This document shows, piece after piece, positions 32,930-41,989 of a DNA stretch of 64,000 bases. The DNA comes from VXOZ01 sp965220045. Lineage in GTDB: Bacteria; Chloroflexota; UBA11872; VXOZ01. The notes beneath the pieces were generated by a model that was given only the letters and a program-made list of their open reading frames with translations, did not search any database and was not told where the DNA came from. How positions within the stretch are numbered: position 1 is the stretch's first letter; each line of letters begins with the position of its first letter. Location of the stretch: positions 2,108,001 to 2,172,000 of the forward strand of contig OZ244803.1 in the NCBI GenBank assembly GCA_965220045.1, in the 5' to 3' direction. The position numbers and the translations under genes are program-made.

Positions 32930-35233
32930 TTATGTCACATCTAACCACACCGGGCTCGACCACGCCATTTCCTCGTCCTCTTGCGTGACGCGGATGTAGT
33001 AGAAGTCGCCGGTGGACGCCTCCGAATCGTCTTCCCACACCAGGTCTGCGCCGTGCTCTGGACTCTGCCACGTGTGGACGTCCTCGTTGTTCTTAACGAC
33101 GTCAATAGTGCTGAGGGACGCGGTGCCGATTACGTTCACCACGAGCCGTCGCGCATCATTGGCGCCAAGGGCGATATCCGAACCCATCCAGTGGTCGTTC
33201 ACCTTGAAGGACAGCAGGATGCGCTGGCCGGAAGTGCCGTAGGTGCGCCGCGCCCGCCAGGCTTCGAAGATTTCCTGGCGCGTGAGGCCAGTGGCCCACA
33301 CCACCGCCAGTCCGGACGGCTTCCAGATTGCATCGGCCACCGACTTGCTGAACTGATCGCCGATGCCGGCGTAGCCGGGACGGGCGTCGTGGTTGTCGCT
33401 GCCGGCGATCACGCCCACGCGCGCCTCCATCGCCAGCACTTCCTGCAACGACAGTCCTCTCTGGCCGCCCCATGGTTGTCGTGGATTGCCGCGAATTTCA
33501 GAATTACCCCAGCCCGAGTACATCTCCAGCACCCGCTCGTACTTTGGATTGTGCTGGTGCCACTTGATTCCCGCCAGCGGGTGGTGGCCGAACGCCAGCA
33601 CGTCCTCGCGCCCCTCGAAATGATGCCACATGCGCTCCAGATTGCCCGTGGCCACCGTGCTGCCGCGCAGAATCTGATGGTAGTCATTCTCGCTGTAGAC
33701 GTTGCGGTGTCCCAGGCCGTGCCCTTCGCCGTCGGCATCCATATACGCCCACTCGAAGCCGCTGATGGGCACGAATTCGCCCGGCTGGTGATAGCGTTGC
33801 ACCAGAATCTGGTTGGCAACCCACTGATTGTCGGTCTCATACTCAGCATGCTCCGACGCGCACATGAAGTCGAGATTCGCCACATGGCGCCCGTGTTCAT
33901 ACTGGGCCTCGATCTCGCCCACCGCATCGCCGGAATACAGGGAGTGCGAGTGAATGTCGCCAAAGTACACCCGGTGTTCCGGCACTTCAGAAGCGCTGAC
34001 AACCGGGTTCGACGTGCCGACCAGTCCGTCGTCGGTCTCGGCTGTGATGACGTAGGTGCCCTCACCTCTTGGCACCCAGGACACGCGGCAATGGCTGCCG
34101 TCACCTTCCCGCAAGTGCACCGGAGCAGGGAGGTCCACGTCATCCCGGTTGCACGAGAATCCCACCCGCCCGGTGTACGCAGGCTGGGCAAGCGCTTGGA
34201 ACTGGTCCATCACCGCGACGTTCAGATCATGGGACACGCCTACCTGAGCGTGGGCCTTCGCCGTGACGAAAAGCTTGGCGGGCTTATCGGGGACCACCGT
34301 GAAAGTGTGCGCGTGATCGCGCTCCAGCGGCAGGAACGTCTCATTGGCGCGGGCGTCCACCCAGACCGTGAGCACCGGCATGCGGTGCCACCACGCGCGC
34401 TTGTAATTGTGGGTATAGGTCCAACAGACCACGTTCGCCTGCGCGCCGGGACCGCCCCCGCTGCGGTCGCCGAAAACCAACGTGATGGTATCACCCGGCT
34501 GCAGCGGCGCCTCGGAAACGGTCACGCGAATGCCGTACTCGCGATCATGCAGGCCGGTAACCGGATCGACGATGTCAGTTATGTCAATATGGCCGCTACC
34601 TTCATGTGCGACCGTCACGTAGCCCGGCGACAGCGGGTCGTCGGTTTGTGGGGTGTGGGTCTCACGCCACAGCGAGCCTTCCACGAATGCCAGGATGCCG
34701 CCGCCTACGGCAATGCCCTCTTTGCCTACGGTGTAGGTCAGGCGGAATTCGTGGCGGGAGCACGAAACCACCCGGTTCGGCGTCAGTTCGCTGTAGCCGC
34801 TGGGATCGCTGAACAGGGCGTGCAAGTCGGACTCGGTACGCACCGTTGGCGGCACTTCCAAATCGAGGTCGTCGCTGAGAATAACGCCGTCGAATCCCCG
34901 TAGCGTCCCTTCAGGCGTGGATACGCGCATCTGCAGGAAATTCGGCCGCAGCGTGAGGGTTGCCACGTGCGTCCAGACGGTTTCCGGACGCACCTGCGGG
35001 TCCAACCGCACCCGGCCGCTCTTGCCGTCAAGCTCGACTTCAACGTAGCGATCCTCGGACGAATGCGGCGAGACACCCAACCAAAGGCCGTAGGGACGAT
35101 CCACGTTCCAGCCGCGCGTCTGAAGGGTGAGGTCGGCCACCGAGCGCTGGTAGTGCTGTCCCCGAAACGCGACCTTCTGCTCGCTGTAGGCGAATTCTGT
35201 GGGTTCAAACAACTTATAGCGGCGGTCGTTCAT
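32930..35233 (-). CDS. DUF3604 / PHP-like metallohydrolase-type protein
   Basis: 767 aa, no signal peptide. The C-terminal half carries YFGDIHSHSLYSGDAVG and CASEHAEYETDNQWV, PHP-like metal-binding histidines typical of DUF3604 proteins; NDHDARPG and GHHPLAG add further candidate ligands. The N-terminal 350 residues are beta-rich and resemble a binding or jelly-roll domain. DUF3604 proteins are often annotated beside sugar or aromatic catabolic genes; substrate is unknown. It is separated from the upstream SBP gene by 230 bases holding a strong hairpin. Confidence 0.85.
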   Translation of the reverse strand: MNDRRYKLFEPTEFAYSEQKVAFRGQHYQRSVADLTLQTRGWNVDRPYGLWLGVSPHSSEDRYVEVELDGKSGRVRLDPQVRPETVWTHVATLTLRPNFLQMRVSTPEGTLRGFDGVILSDDLDLEVPPTVRTESDLHALFSDPSGYSELTPNRVVSCSRHEFRLTYTVGKEGIAVGGGILAFVEGSLWRETHTPQTDDPLSPGYVTVAHEGSGHIDITDIVDPVTGLHDREYGIRVTVSEAPLQPGDTITLVFGDRSGGGPGAQANVVCWTYTHNYKRAWWHRMPVLTVWVDARANETFLPLERDHAHTFTVVPDKPAKLFVTAKAHAQVGVSHDLNVAVMDQFQALAQPAYTGRVGFSCNRDDVDLPAPVHLREGDGSHCRVSWVPRGEGTYVITAETDDGLVGTSNPVVSASEVPEHRVYFGDIHSHSLYSGDAVGEIEAQYEHGRHVANLDFMCASEHAEYETDNQWVANQILVQRYHQPGEFVPISGFEWAYMDADGEGHGLGHRNVYSENDYHQILRGSTVATGNLERMWHHFEGREDVLAFGHHPLAGIKWHQHNPKYERVLEMYSGWGNSEIRGNPRQPWGGQRGLSLQEVLAMEARVGVIAGSDNHDARPGYAGIGDQFSKSVADAIWKPSGLAVVWATGLTRQEIFEAWRARRTYGTSGQRILLSFKVNDHWMGSDIALGANDARRLVVNVIGTASLSTIDVVKNNEDVHTWQSPEHGADLVWEDDSEASTGDFYYIRVTQEDEEMAWSSPVWLDVT

Positions 35234-35255
35234 GCAGGTTTCCTTTCTGAAGAAT

Positions 35256-35298
35256 CACGAACGCCGGACCCGCACTGCGGGCAGACCCGGCGTTCGTG
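35256..35298. terminator. Strong nested hairpin between SBP and DUF3604 genes
   Basis: CACGAACGCCGG (35256-35267) pairs with CCGGCGTTCGTG (35287-35298), enclosing a second small stem CCCGCACTGCGGG. No T tract follows on the minus strand, so it may stabilise the SBP message 3' end or reduce read-through rather than terminate fully. Confidence 0.6.
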
Positions 35299-35463
35299 TT
35301 GAGTTGCGCGTGACGATTTTGTTCCCAGCGTATGGACGGAATTTTCAGGATGTGACCAAGGCGGGCGTATAGTGCAACCGCACCACTGCTCACTGCTTAG
35401 AGCCGTAGTGCTTGCCGAGACTGCCGGAGAGGCCCTCCTTAGCACACTGAGCGCTACGAGCCC

Positions 35464-36840
35464 CTACTTCAAGATCCCAAGACGTTTCAGTTCTTCTTGC
35501 TCTTTCTCCAGCACGAGGTTGCCGGCTTTCACGGCCGTAGCTACCGCTTCCTCCATGCCAACCTCGTTCAGCCAGCCTTTGTTCAACTCGTCCCTCACCG
35601 CCACTATCCATTCAATCGTAAAAAATGAATATGGGTAGGGATAGCCGATTTCCATGGAATCCACGAAGATCTTGGCCGGCTCGGGGTAGTCGCTAAGTCT
35701 CGCCCAGTTGGCCGCGCCACGCCACGTGGCGGGCAAGTTCCACACCGCCGTCGACTGCTCGCCCACTTCGGAGGTGGTGGAGTGCTTGATGAACTCCCAG
35801 GCCTCATCGGGATGCTCGATGGGATTGAGCACCGCCATAGCGCCGGCGTGAATGACACTGGCCGGCCGCACGCTTACGGGCAGCACCTGTGCGTGCCAAC
35901 GGAACTCCGCCATTTGCGGGCGGCCAAAAAGGAACGAGCCGCTCGGCATGAGCGCCAACGAACCCGTCGAAAACATCGTGAAGGCCCCACCCAACGCGGA
36001 CGTTTCCTCGTACGTGGGCGCCACCCGATACTTGTAGACGAGATCGTGCACCCACTTTAGGGCCTCCAGTCCGGGGGGCTCGCCGATCCGCAAGTGGGTC
36101 TTGTCCTCGCTGAGAATCTCGCCGCCGTTGATGACAATCCAGTTGAAGCCCTGGGTTTGCCCCCACGGACCCACCAGCGTGCCCCAGCGCTCCACCTTGT
36201 CACCCTGGCGCACGGTGAGCTGTTCAGCGAGATCGAGCCAGTCTTCCCAGTTCCAGTCGCCTGTCGGCACGTCTATGCCGGCCTGTTCGAAGTGATCGAC
36301 GTTGTAGAACATGCCGACGGTCGCTTGGTTCTTCGGCATGCCCCAGAACTTGCCGAACACCTTGTAGATGTCAAGCGCATAGGGAGCGAATATGTCTCCC
36401 ATGTCGATGCCGTCGCGGGCAATGTACGGGTCCAGCTCAGTGAGCATACCCAACGCGGCAAAGGACATGATGGCGGGGGCATTTATCCACATAAGGTCAT
36501 AGGGTACAGAGCCCGCGGCGTGCGCGATCTTGAGATTGTTCTGCATCTCGGACTGATTGGGGGAAATGTCGGTACTCACATTGATGCGATCGCCGAACTC
36601 GGCGCGGTACGCCTCATTGACCCGGTTGTTGTCGTCGGCAACCACCTGCGCGTGGGTAATGCCCTTAAGCTCAACGGTCTCCGGCTCGGGGGCGGCTTCA
36701 GCGGCCGGCTTAGCCTCGGCTTCACCCTCACCTTGCTCCGGCGCCGCCGGCATTGCGGCGGTGCCGCAAGCGGCCAGGGGAACGGCTATACTCGATGCGC
36801 CCAACAGGGCCAGCAGCTTACGTCGTGTAGTAACAACCAT
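35464..36840 (-). CDS. ABC transporter extracellular sugar-binding lipoprotein (family 1)
   Basis: 458 aa with GGGAGG upstream of the ATG. The leader MVVTTRRKLLALLG has a Tat-like double arginine and the lipobox is PLAAC, followed by an acidic low-complexity linker. The mature protein shows the family 1 SBP pattern, for example FGKFWGMPKNQATVGMFYN and a WGQTQGFNWIVINGGEIL segment. It is a clear paralogue of the SBP at 49622-50995. No permease or ATPase gene is in the window. It follows the DapA-family gene by 34 bases, so the lyase and the binding protein are probably co-expressed. Confidence 0.92.
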   Translation of the reverse strand: MVVTTRRKLLALLGASSIAVPLAACGTAAMPAAPEQGEGEAEAKPAAEAAPEPETVELKGITHAQVVADDNNRVNEAYRAEFGDRINVSTDISPNQSEMQNNLKIAHAAGSVPYDLMWINAPAIMSFAALGMLTELDPYIARDGIDMGDIFAPYALDIYKVFGKFWGMPKNQATVGMFYNVDHFEQAGIDVPTGDWNWEDWLDLAEQLTVRQGDKVERWGTLVGPWGQTQGFNWIVINGGEILSEDKTHLRIGEPPGLEALKWVHDLVYKYRVAPTYEETSALGGAFTMFSTGSLALMPSGSFLFGRPQMAEFRWHAQVLPVSVRPASVIHAGAMAVLNPIEHPDEAWEFIKHSTTSEVGEQSTAVWNLPATWRGAANWARLSDYPEPAKIFVDSMEIGYPYPYSFFTIEWIVAVRDELNKGWLNEVGMEEAVATAVKAGNLVLEKEQEELKRLGILK

Positions 36841-36874
36841 AGGAATGCCTCCCGAAAGTGTGCTATGCAGACCT

Positions 36875-37804
36875 TCACTCTTGCGTAGCCGTTACGGGGG
36901 CAGCATACTTAGCCAGCGCCTTGTTTGTCAAGCGCGACCACGAGTCGAGTTCGCGCAGCGATTGGTCGTCAATGGGCGTAACCGGCTGGCGCACCGTGGC
37001 ATGCTCGATGGCACCCGCACGGACGAGTAGGTGCTTCGCGGACTGGATAAACGACTGCAGGTTGCCTCCCTTGGCCACCAGCACCGGCAGGATCGCGGCG
37101 TAAATGGCGCGCGCGCCGTCAATGTCGCCCGCCACATACCGTTCGTACACCTGTCGCATCGGCCCAATGGCGTCGGCGCCGGGCATGCAGCCGACGGCGC
37201 CGCGCTCCAGCGCCTCGATGAAGCCGATGCCGCCCCAGCCCACGAGCATCTTGAGACTGCCGGCGCATTGCTCTTTTAGCGATTCCATCAGGGGCCAGGC
37301 GGGCTGCGCCTCCAGCTTGACGTATTGAATACTCGGGCACTGTTCTGCCATCTGCGCGATTACGCTTGCGGAAAGGCCGTAGCCCACCACTTGCGGGCAG
37401 TCCTGCACCATGATGGGCACATGCACCGTCTCGGCAACCGCCGAATAGAACTGCACGACGCCCGCCATGTCCACGGGTCCCGGGGGCGGCAAGACCATGA
37501 GACCGGCCACGCCCGCTGCCTCCAGCCAGCGCGCCATGCGCACGGCCTCAGGGGTAGACGCGGCTTGCAGACCGGAAAGCACCGGCACCCGGCCGGCCAC
37601 TTGCACCACCACGGCTTCAACGATGCCGTGCTTTTCCTCCTCGCTCAGGCGGTTGGTCTCGCTGGCGAGTCCCAGGCACACGATGGCGTGCGCACCTTCC
37701 GCAATCACATAGTCGGCCAGCCGCCGCAGACTTGCGTCATCCACGGCCTCATCCGGAGAGAACGGTGTACATAGCACCGCCAGCACGCCATGAAATTCGC
37801 TCAT
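36875..37804 (-). CDS. DapA/NanA-family lyase lacking the catalytic tyrosine
   Basis: 309 aa, the family length. The Schiff-base lysine is Lys163 in IQYVKLEAQP. Two usual catalytic features are changed: the GTTGE loop is GLASE (45-49) and the YNxP tyrosine is Gln134 in VQDCP. Family members act on pyruvate-derived substrates (DHDPS, KDG aldolase, N-acetylneuraminate lyase, keto-deoxy sugar acid dehydratases). Without the tyrosine, a standard proton relay is absent, so dehydratase-type or altered chemistry is likely. It lies between two SBP genes. Confidence 0.88.
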   Translation of the reverse strand: MSEFHGVLAVLCTPFSPDEAVDDASLRRLADYVIAEGAHAIVCLGLASETNRLSEEEKHGIVEAVVVQVAGRVPVLSGLQAASTPEAVRMARWLEAAGVAGLMVLPPPGPVDMAGVVQFYSAVAETVHVPIMVQDCPQVVGYGLSASVIAQMAEQCPSIQYVKLEAQPAWPLMESLKEQCAGSLKMLVGWGGIGFIEALERGAVGCMPGADAIGPMRQVYERYVAGDIDGARAIYAAILPVLVAKGGNLQSFIQSAKHLLVRAGAIEHATVRQPVTPIDDQSLRELDSWSRLTNKALAKYAAPVTATQE

Positions 37805-37951
37805 GCTTTCCCTTTCACTCTGAAGTATTGCCAGTCAATGTGTCATAGACGGCTCTGAAGCCTGCTATTGAGTTGCTTGGCACCCCGCCATGCCCATGCC
37901 GGTTGGGGTCTGCCGTCCTGTCAACCGGAATTCACGGCGCAGAGGGGTTCA

Positions 37952-39241
37952 CTATTCCTGCGCAGGCGCAGCAAACGGCACGACCTCCACTTCCTCAATC
38001 CTCTCGTCCGCGGTGAAGCGCCAAATGCCGATAAAGCCGCTCCGCAGATCGCCGTTTTCGTCCCAGTCCAGCGTCGTTGCCGCGCCCTCGTAATTGACCT
38101 CCCCACCTTCCGCCAACACCTGCAACCCCGCGGCGATGCTCTCCACGCCGGCAGTCACAACCACGCCCGGCCCTCTGCCGATGGCGCGCAACTGGTCGCG
38201 AATAGCGGCGCCTTCCACGCTGCCGGCGGCCTGAGCCGCGAGCGCCAACGCAACCGTGGCGTCGTACGTCTCCTTAACGTAGGCATATTCGGGTAGCGCG
38301 CCACATTCGGCGAGGTACGCCTTTTCCCAGGCGACTGCGGACGGGCTCTGCGGCGCGGATGCGCCCGCGACGCCGTACATGCCTCCCAGCCGGTCGCCGC
38401 CGACGGCCCGCACCAAGGCAGGGCTCTTCGCGGCGTCGCCGAAGGTGAACTGATCATAGAGACCCAGCGCCAGCGCCTCCCGTACAATGGTCTCGGCCGC
38501 CTCTTCAAATGTGATGACGACCAATGCTTGCGCACCCTTGCTCGCGCTCTGCCGCAGCGCATCGTGCACGGACGTACGGTCGGGCTCAAACGCCACCATG
38601 GTGATTTCACCCTCCCAGGCGGCGGCAAACGCGGCAGCCAGACCCTGACCCCAGGCATCGTTTATGTAAATGACGCCAACATTTGAGAACCCGCGCTCCC
38701 GCGTCACACGTGCCAGCACGGGCCCCTGGGCGCTATCGGCAAGCGCAGTGCGGAAGAAATAGTCATTATCTGCCGCCTCTGTCAATAGTGGTGAGGTAGC
38801 GGAGGGACTGATCAGCGGTATGCCCGCAGGCCCGGCTACGCGCTCCGCCACCGGCAGCGAATTCGCACTGGAACTCGGCCCAACGATGGCGTGGACCTCT
38901 TCTTCCTCAATCAGGCGCTGCGCCTCTTCCGCCGCTACCGCTGGGTCACGCGTGGTGTCACCTACCGCCACCTCTACCGGCACGCCGAAGACTCCACCAC
39001 CCGCATTGATATGCTTGATCGCCAAATTGAAGGCGCGCTGGCGTTCTATCGCTCGTTCGGTTGCTCCTTCGCTGAAGTTCAGCAGCAGACCGACTTTCAA
39101 GGGGGTGACGGCCTCCGCGTCAGGCGCAGATGGAGCCTGAGTGCGCAGTTCCGCCCTGCCGCACCCTGCGGCCCCAAGCAGCAAGAAGAGGCCAAAGGCC
39201 GCGCAAAGTGTGCGGTTGAATCGCCGCAGGAGAAACGCCAT
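37952..39241 (-). CDS. Leu/Ile/Val-type ABC substrate-binding lipoprotein
   Basis: 429 aa from the ATG at 39241 (MAFLLRRFNRT), with GGGAGAG about 8 bases upstream. The lipobox is LLGAAGC, and the mature part is a type I periplasmic binding fold: LKVGLLLNFSEGATERA, then AIVGPSSSANSLPVAERV and SNVGVIYINDAWGQGLA. Such proteins bind branched-chain amino acids, amides, urea or aromatics. The transporter partners are not in the window. It is 147 bases upstream of the DapA-family gene on the same strand. Confidence 0.9.
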   Translation of the reverse strand: MAFLLRRFNRTLCAAFGLFLLLGAAGCGRAELRTQAPSAPDAEAVTPLKVGLLLNFSEGATERAIERQRAFNLAIKHINAGGGVFGVPVEVAVGDTTRDPAVAAEEAQRLIEEEEVHAIVGPSSSANSLPVAERVAGPAGIPLISPSATSPLLTEAADNDYFFRTALADSAQGPVLARVTRERGFSNVGVIYINDAWGQGLAAAFAAAWEGEITMVAFEPDRTSVHDALRQSASKGAQALVVITFEEAAETIVREALALGLYDQFTFGDAAKSPALVRAVGGDRLGGMYGVAGASAPQSPSAVAWEKAYLAECGALPEYAYVKETYDATVALALAAQAAGSVEGAAIRDQLRAIGRGPGVVVTAGVESIAAGLQVLAEGGEVNYEGAATTLDWDENGDLRSGFIGIWRFTADERIEEVEVVPFAAPAQE

Positions 39242-39321
39242 TGTCACTCTCCCAAGATTGCTTCGCTGTGAGATGCTAACCGGTTCCAAAGCACTGAGGC
39301 ACGCACCCGAACCGGCCATAC

Positions 39322-40290
39322 CTATTGGGCCTTTGTACCGGCGGATTCTGCCGTCAATGCCTCGCTCACCTCCCACAGCCGCCGCGCCGATTCGGCATCG
39401 TGGGAAATCGACGAAGACTCCACCGCCTCGCGCCGCTCGAAATAGCGTCCGCTCACATCGGCAACATCAGGAGAAGCGGCCAGGTAGACCACCGTATCGG
39501 CACCCTGGGCGGGCGTGAGCAGCAGTGGGCGCGCCAGTTTGACTGCAACTCCCAAGAATGGCGGCAGGTGGCGAAAGAGCGCAGTAGAGACCACGCCAGG
39601 ATGCAGGCAATTAGCGGTTACGCCAGATCCCTCCAGGCGGCGCGCCAACTCGTAGGTGAAGTAGACGTTCGCGAGTTTTGACTGGCTGTAGACGTCAAAC
39701 GGCACGTAATGCTGCTCGTTTTGCAGGTCGTCGAAGTTGAGCGGGACCCGCCGGTGCGCCCCGGAACTGACGGTCACAACCCGCGCCGGCGCGCTCGCCT
39801 TGAGCCGGTCGAGCAAGAGATTGGTGAGCAAGAACGGCGCGAGGTGGTTGACCGCGAAGATCAATTCCAGTCCGTTTTCAGCGGTCACCCGCCGTTCCCA
39901 CGGCGTTACGCCCGCGTTATTCACCAGCACGTCGAGCCGGTCTTGCATCGCCAGAATCGCTTGCGCCGCGTCCCGCACCTGCCGCTGCGAACTGAAATCG
40001 GCGACGACGAGTGCTACCGCGTCGTTGCCCGTTTGGGCCTTGATGTCTTCCAGCGCCTCAGTCCCACGAGCCTCGCTCCGGCACACCAGCACCAGCGTTG
40101 CGCCCATGCGCGCCAAAGTGAGGGCAGTCTCTTTGCCAATGCCGGAGTTTGCGCCGGTAACAACGCAAACCTTGCCCTGCAGATCTACGTCAATGGGTTC
40201 CAAAGGCGCACGGCGCGTCCGGCGTATGGCTTTCATGCCAACGCCGAGATTAGCTACGCCGGACCGGAATCTACTAAATATCTGCGACAT
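39322..40290 (-). CDS. Short-chain dehydrogenase/reductase, retinol-dehydrogenase-like
   Basis: 322 aa from the ATG at 40290; an upstream GTG is also open. The cofactor motif is VVTGANSGIGKETAL (from residue 43), the structural motif is NNAG, and the catalytic YxxxK is VYSQSKLAN. The layout, with LHPGVVSTAL after the active site, matches the retinol dehydrogenase / WWOX-like branch of SDRs, which use NADP(H) on hydrophobic alcohols and ketones. It lies 80 bases before the LIV-type SBP, with the sulfatase upstream. Confidence 0.92.
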   Translation of the reverse strand: MSQIFSRFRSGVANLGVGMKAIRRTRRAPLEPIDVDLQGKVCVVTGANSGIGKETALTLARMGATLVLVCRSEARGTEALEDIKAQTGNDAVALVVADFSSQRQVRDAAQAILAMQDRLDVLVNNAGVTPWERRVTAENGLELIFAVNHLAPFLLTNLLLDRLKASAPARVVTVSSGAHRRVPLNFDDLQNEQHYVPFDVYSQSKLANVYFTYELARRLEGSGVTANCLHPGVVSTALFRHLPPFLGVAVKLARPLLLTPAQGADTVVYLAASPDVADVSGRYFERREAVESSSISHDAESARRLWEVSEALTAESAGTKAQ

Positions 40291-40404
40291 GGCAAGTGAT
40301 TGTGCGCCCACACAGGGCGGGGAAAAGAGTCCTGCATGTTGAAATACCCGTTCCCAAGCCTCGCGCTCTTTCTAGTGGCGTTTGAGTAGTGGATCCGATA
40401 CCTC

Positions 40405-40492
40405 CGTCATTCCGGCGGAAGGCCGCCCCCGCGCGGGACACAGAATCCATCTCCCCTGCCCCCTAGACTCCGGCTTTCGCCGGAGTGACATG
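40405..40492. repeat. REP-like palindromes (CTCCGGC-TTTC-GCCGGAG and relatives)
   Basis: CTCCGGC (40468-40474) and GCCGGAG (40479-40485) form a hairpin with a TTTC loop, followed by TGACATGG; a degenerate GTCATTCCGGCGGAAGG copy lies 60 bases away. The same family occurs at 43115-43285 and in the 48.7-49.5 kb array. Confidence 0.7.
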
Positions 40493-40496
40493 GTAC

Positions 40497-41978
40497 CTAA
40501 TGCCTAACGTCAATCGGCCAATACTCAGTATGCGCACCGGGTTGATTCTGGTCGCGCATATCGGCATCGGGCACGTGCACCGCGTCCCGCACCGGCAAGT
40601 TGTCGTTCTCCAGGTACTTGCCGCCCCGCGCGCGCTGTCTGCGCAGGAGTTCGTCCCGCAGTTCTTCTTTCTTGGCAGCGGCGCTGCGCTCGTTGGCGAG
40701 GTTGTGCGATTCCTGGGGATCGGATTCTAGATCGAAGAGCAACTCGGCGGGGCCCTCGGGATAGTACATGTACTTCCAGCGACCGTCAGTAAGCGCCAGA
40801 TACACAAAGTCGAGGCGCAGGTCTTTGCCCGTCGGACCGGGGCCGTTCATGGCCTCCAAATACTGCCGCGGCGACTCTTGCTCGCCCCGCGCCACGGCGA
40901 CGAGGTCTTGGCCGTCAGTGTCGTCGGGCAGCTCGCCTCCCGCCGCCTGCAGCAACGTGGGCAAGATGTCGGCATGGGTAACAGGCGTCGTCACTTGCGT
41001 ACCGTGGCAGCGGTTGTCCCAGCTACTCGGCAGGCGCATGGCAAACGGTACGTGCGCCGACGGTTCGTGGAAATGGCTCTTGGCGCCGGCGCGGTGATCG
41101 CCAAGAAACTCGCCGTGGTCGGAGGTGTAGATGATGAGCGTCTCGTGATAGAGCTTCAGGTCTTCGAGCGCGCTGTACACCCGCGCCATGTTGTAGTCGA
41201 TTTGCGTGATCAGGCCGTAGTAGGCGGACCGCGCCTCGCGGATCACCTCCGGCGGCAGGAGATCGTAGGTGCGGCGCTTCTGCTGCTTGGCAAAGGCCGG
41301 CGGACACTCCTCTGTGTCCCGCCAGTCGCCGATGACCGGTACGGGAATAGCCTCCTGGCGGTACATCGAGTAGTACGGTTCCGGCGGATCGAACGGCGGA
41401 TGCGGTTTCGTGAACGAACACCACAGAAAGAACGGCACCGACGGGTCGCGGCGGAAGTGGATGTAATTCATACATTGCTCCGCAATCCAAGAGGTCAGGG
41501 TAAGCGCTTCCGGCACGGTGGCCATGCCGGGATAGAGTTCGTTCTGGCCGAGCCCGTGCCGCATGGGCTGCAAGTCATTGCCCCAATGCCGCATCGCGCG
41601 GTAGTAGTCGTCGGGCAAGATCATCTCGTCAAAGCCGTGCCGCGCCCGCTCCGGCCCGAAGTGCATCTTGCCGATGGCAATGGTCTGGTAGCCAAGCTCG
41701 CGCAGGTACCACGGCAGCGTGCCTTCTCGTCCCAGAATCTTTGACGTGATGCCGTTGCCGCTCATGCCGTGGGAAAATACCTGCTTGCCGGTCATGATGC
41801 CCATGCGCGAGGGCACGCACACCGGGGAGTCCGTATAGCCGCGCGTGAACGTCACACCCTCATGGCGCAAGCGGTCGAAGTGCGGCGTGCGCAGAAACGA
41901 CGGCCCCGCGCCGCCGGAGGCATCGTAACGCTGCTGGTCGGTGGTGATGAGCAGGATGTTCGGTTGCGTTACCGCCAC
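40497..41978 (-). CDS. Sulfatase (formylglycine-dependent)
   Basis: 493 aa from the GTG at 41978, chosen for the ideal GGGGGAG six bases upstream. N-terminal QPNILLITTDQQRYDA holds the metal aspartates and the active-site motif is Cys54-V-P-S-R, matured to formylglycine by an FGE-type enzyme not seen here. The second metal site is TSDHGEFLGDH. No signal peptide is visible, suggesting a cytoplasmic enzyme acting on imported sulfate esters. It lies 11 bases after the glycosidase-like gene, so the two are probably co-translated parts of one pathway. Confidence 0.93.
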   Translation of the reverse strand: MAVTQPNILLITTDQQRYDASGGAGPSFLRTPHFDRLRHEGVTFTRGYTDSPVCVPSRMGIMTGKQVFSHGMSGNGITSKILGREGTLPWYLRELGYQTIAIGKMHFGPERARHGFDEMILPDDYYRAMRHWGNDLQPMRHGLGQNELYPGMATVPEALTLTSWIAEQCMNYIHFRRDPSVPFFLWCSFTKPHPPFDPPEPYYSMYRQEAIPVPVIGDWRDTEECPPAFAKQQKRRTYDLLPPEVIREARSAYYGLITQIDYNMARVYSALEDLKLYHETLIIYTSDHGEFLGDHRAGAKSHFHEPSAHVPFAMRLPSSWDNRCHGTQVTTPVTHADILPTLLQAAGGELPDDTDGQDLVAVARGEQESPRQYLEAMNGPGPTGKDLRLDFVYLALTDGRWKYMYYPEGPAELLFDLESDPQESHNLANERSAAAKKEELRDELLRRQRARGGKYLENDNLPVRDAVHVPDADMRDQNQPGAHTEYWPIDVRH

Positions 41979-41989
41979 GGTTTCTCCCC

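Noticed and set aside
32981..34903. A 640-codon plus-strand open frame
   Set aside because: It is antisense to the DUF3604 gene, has no recognisable domain, and open antisense frames are expected in GC-rich DNA.
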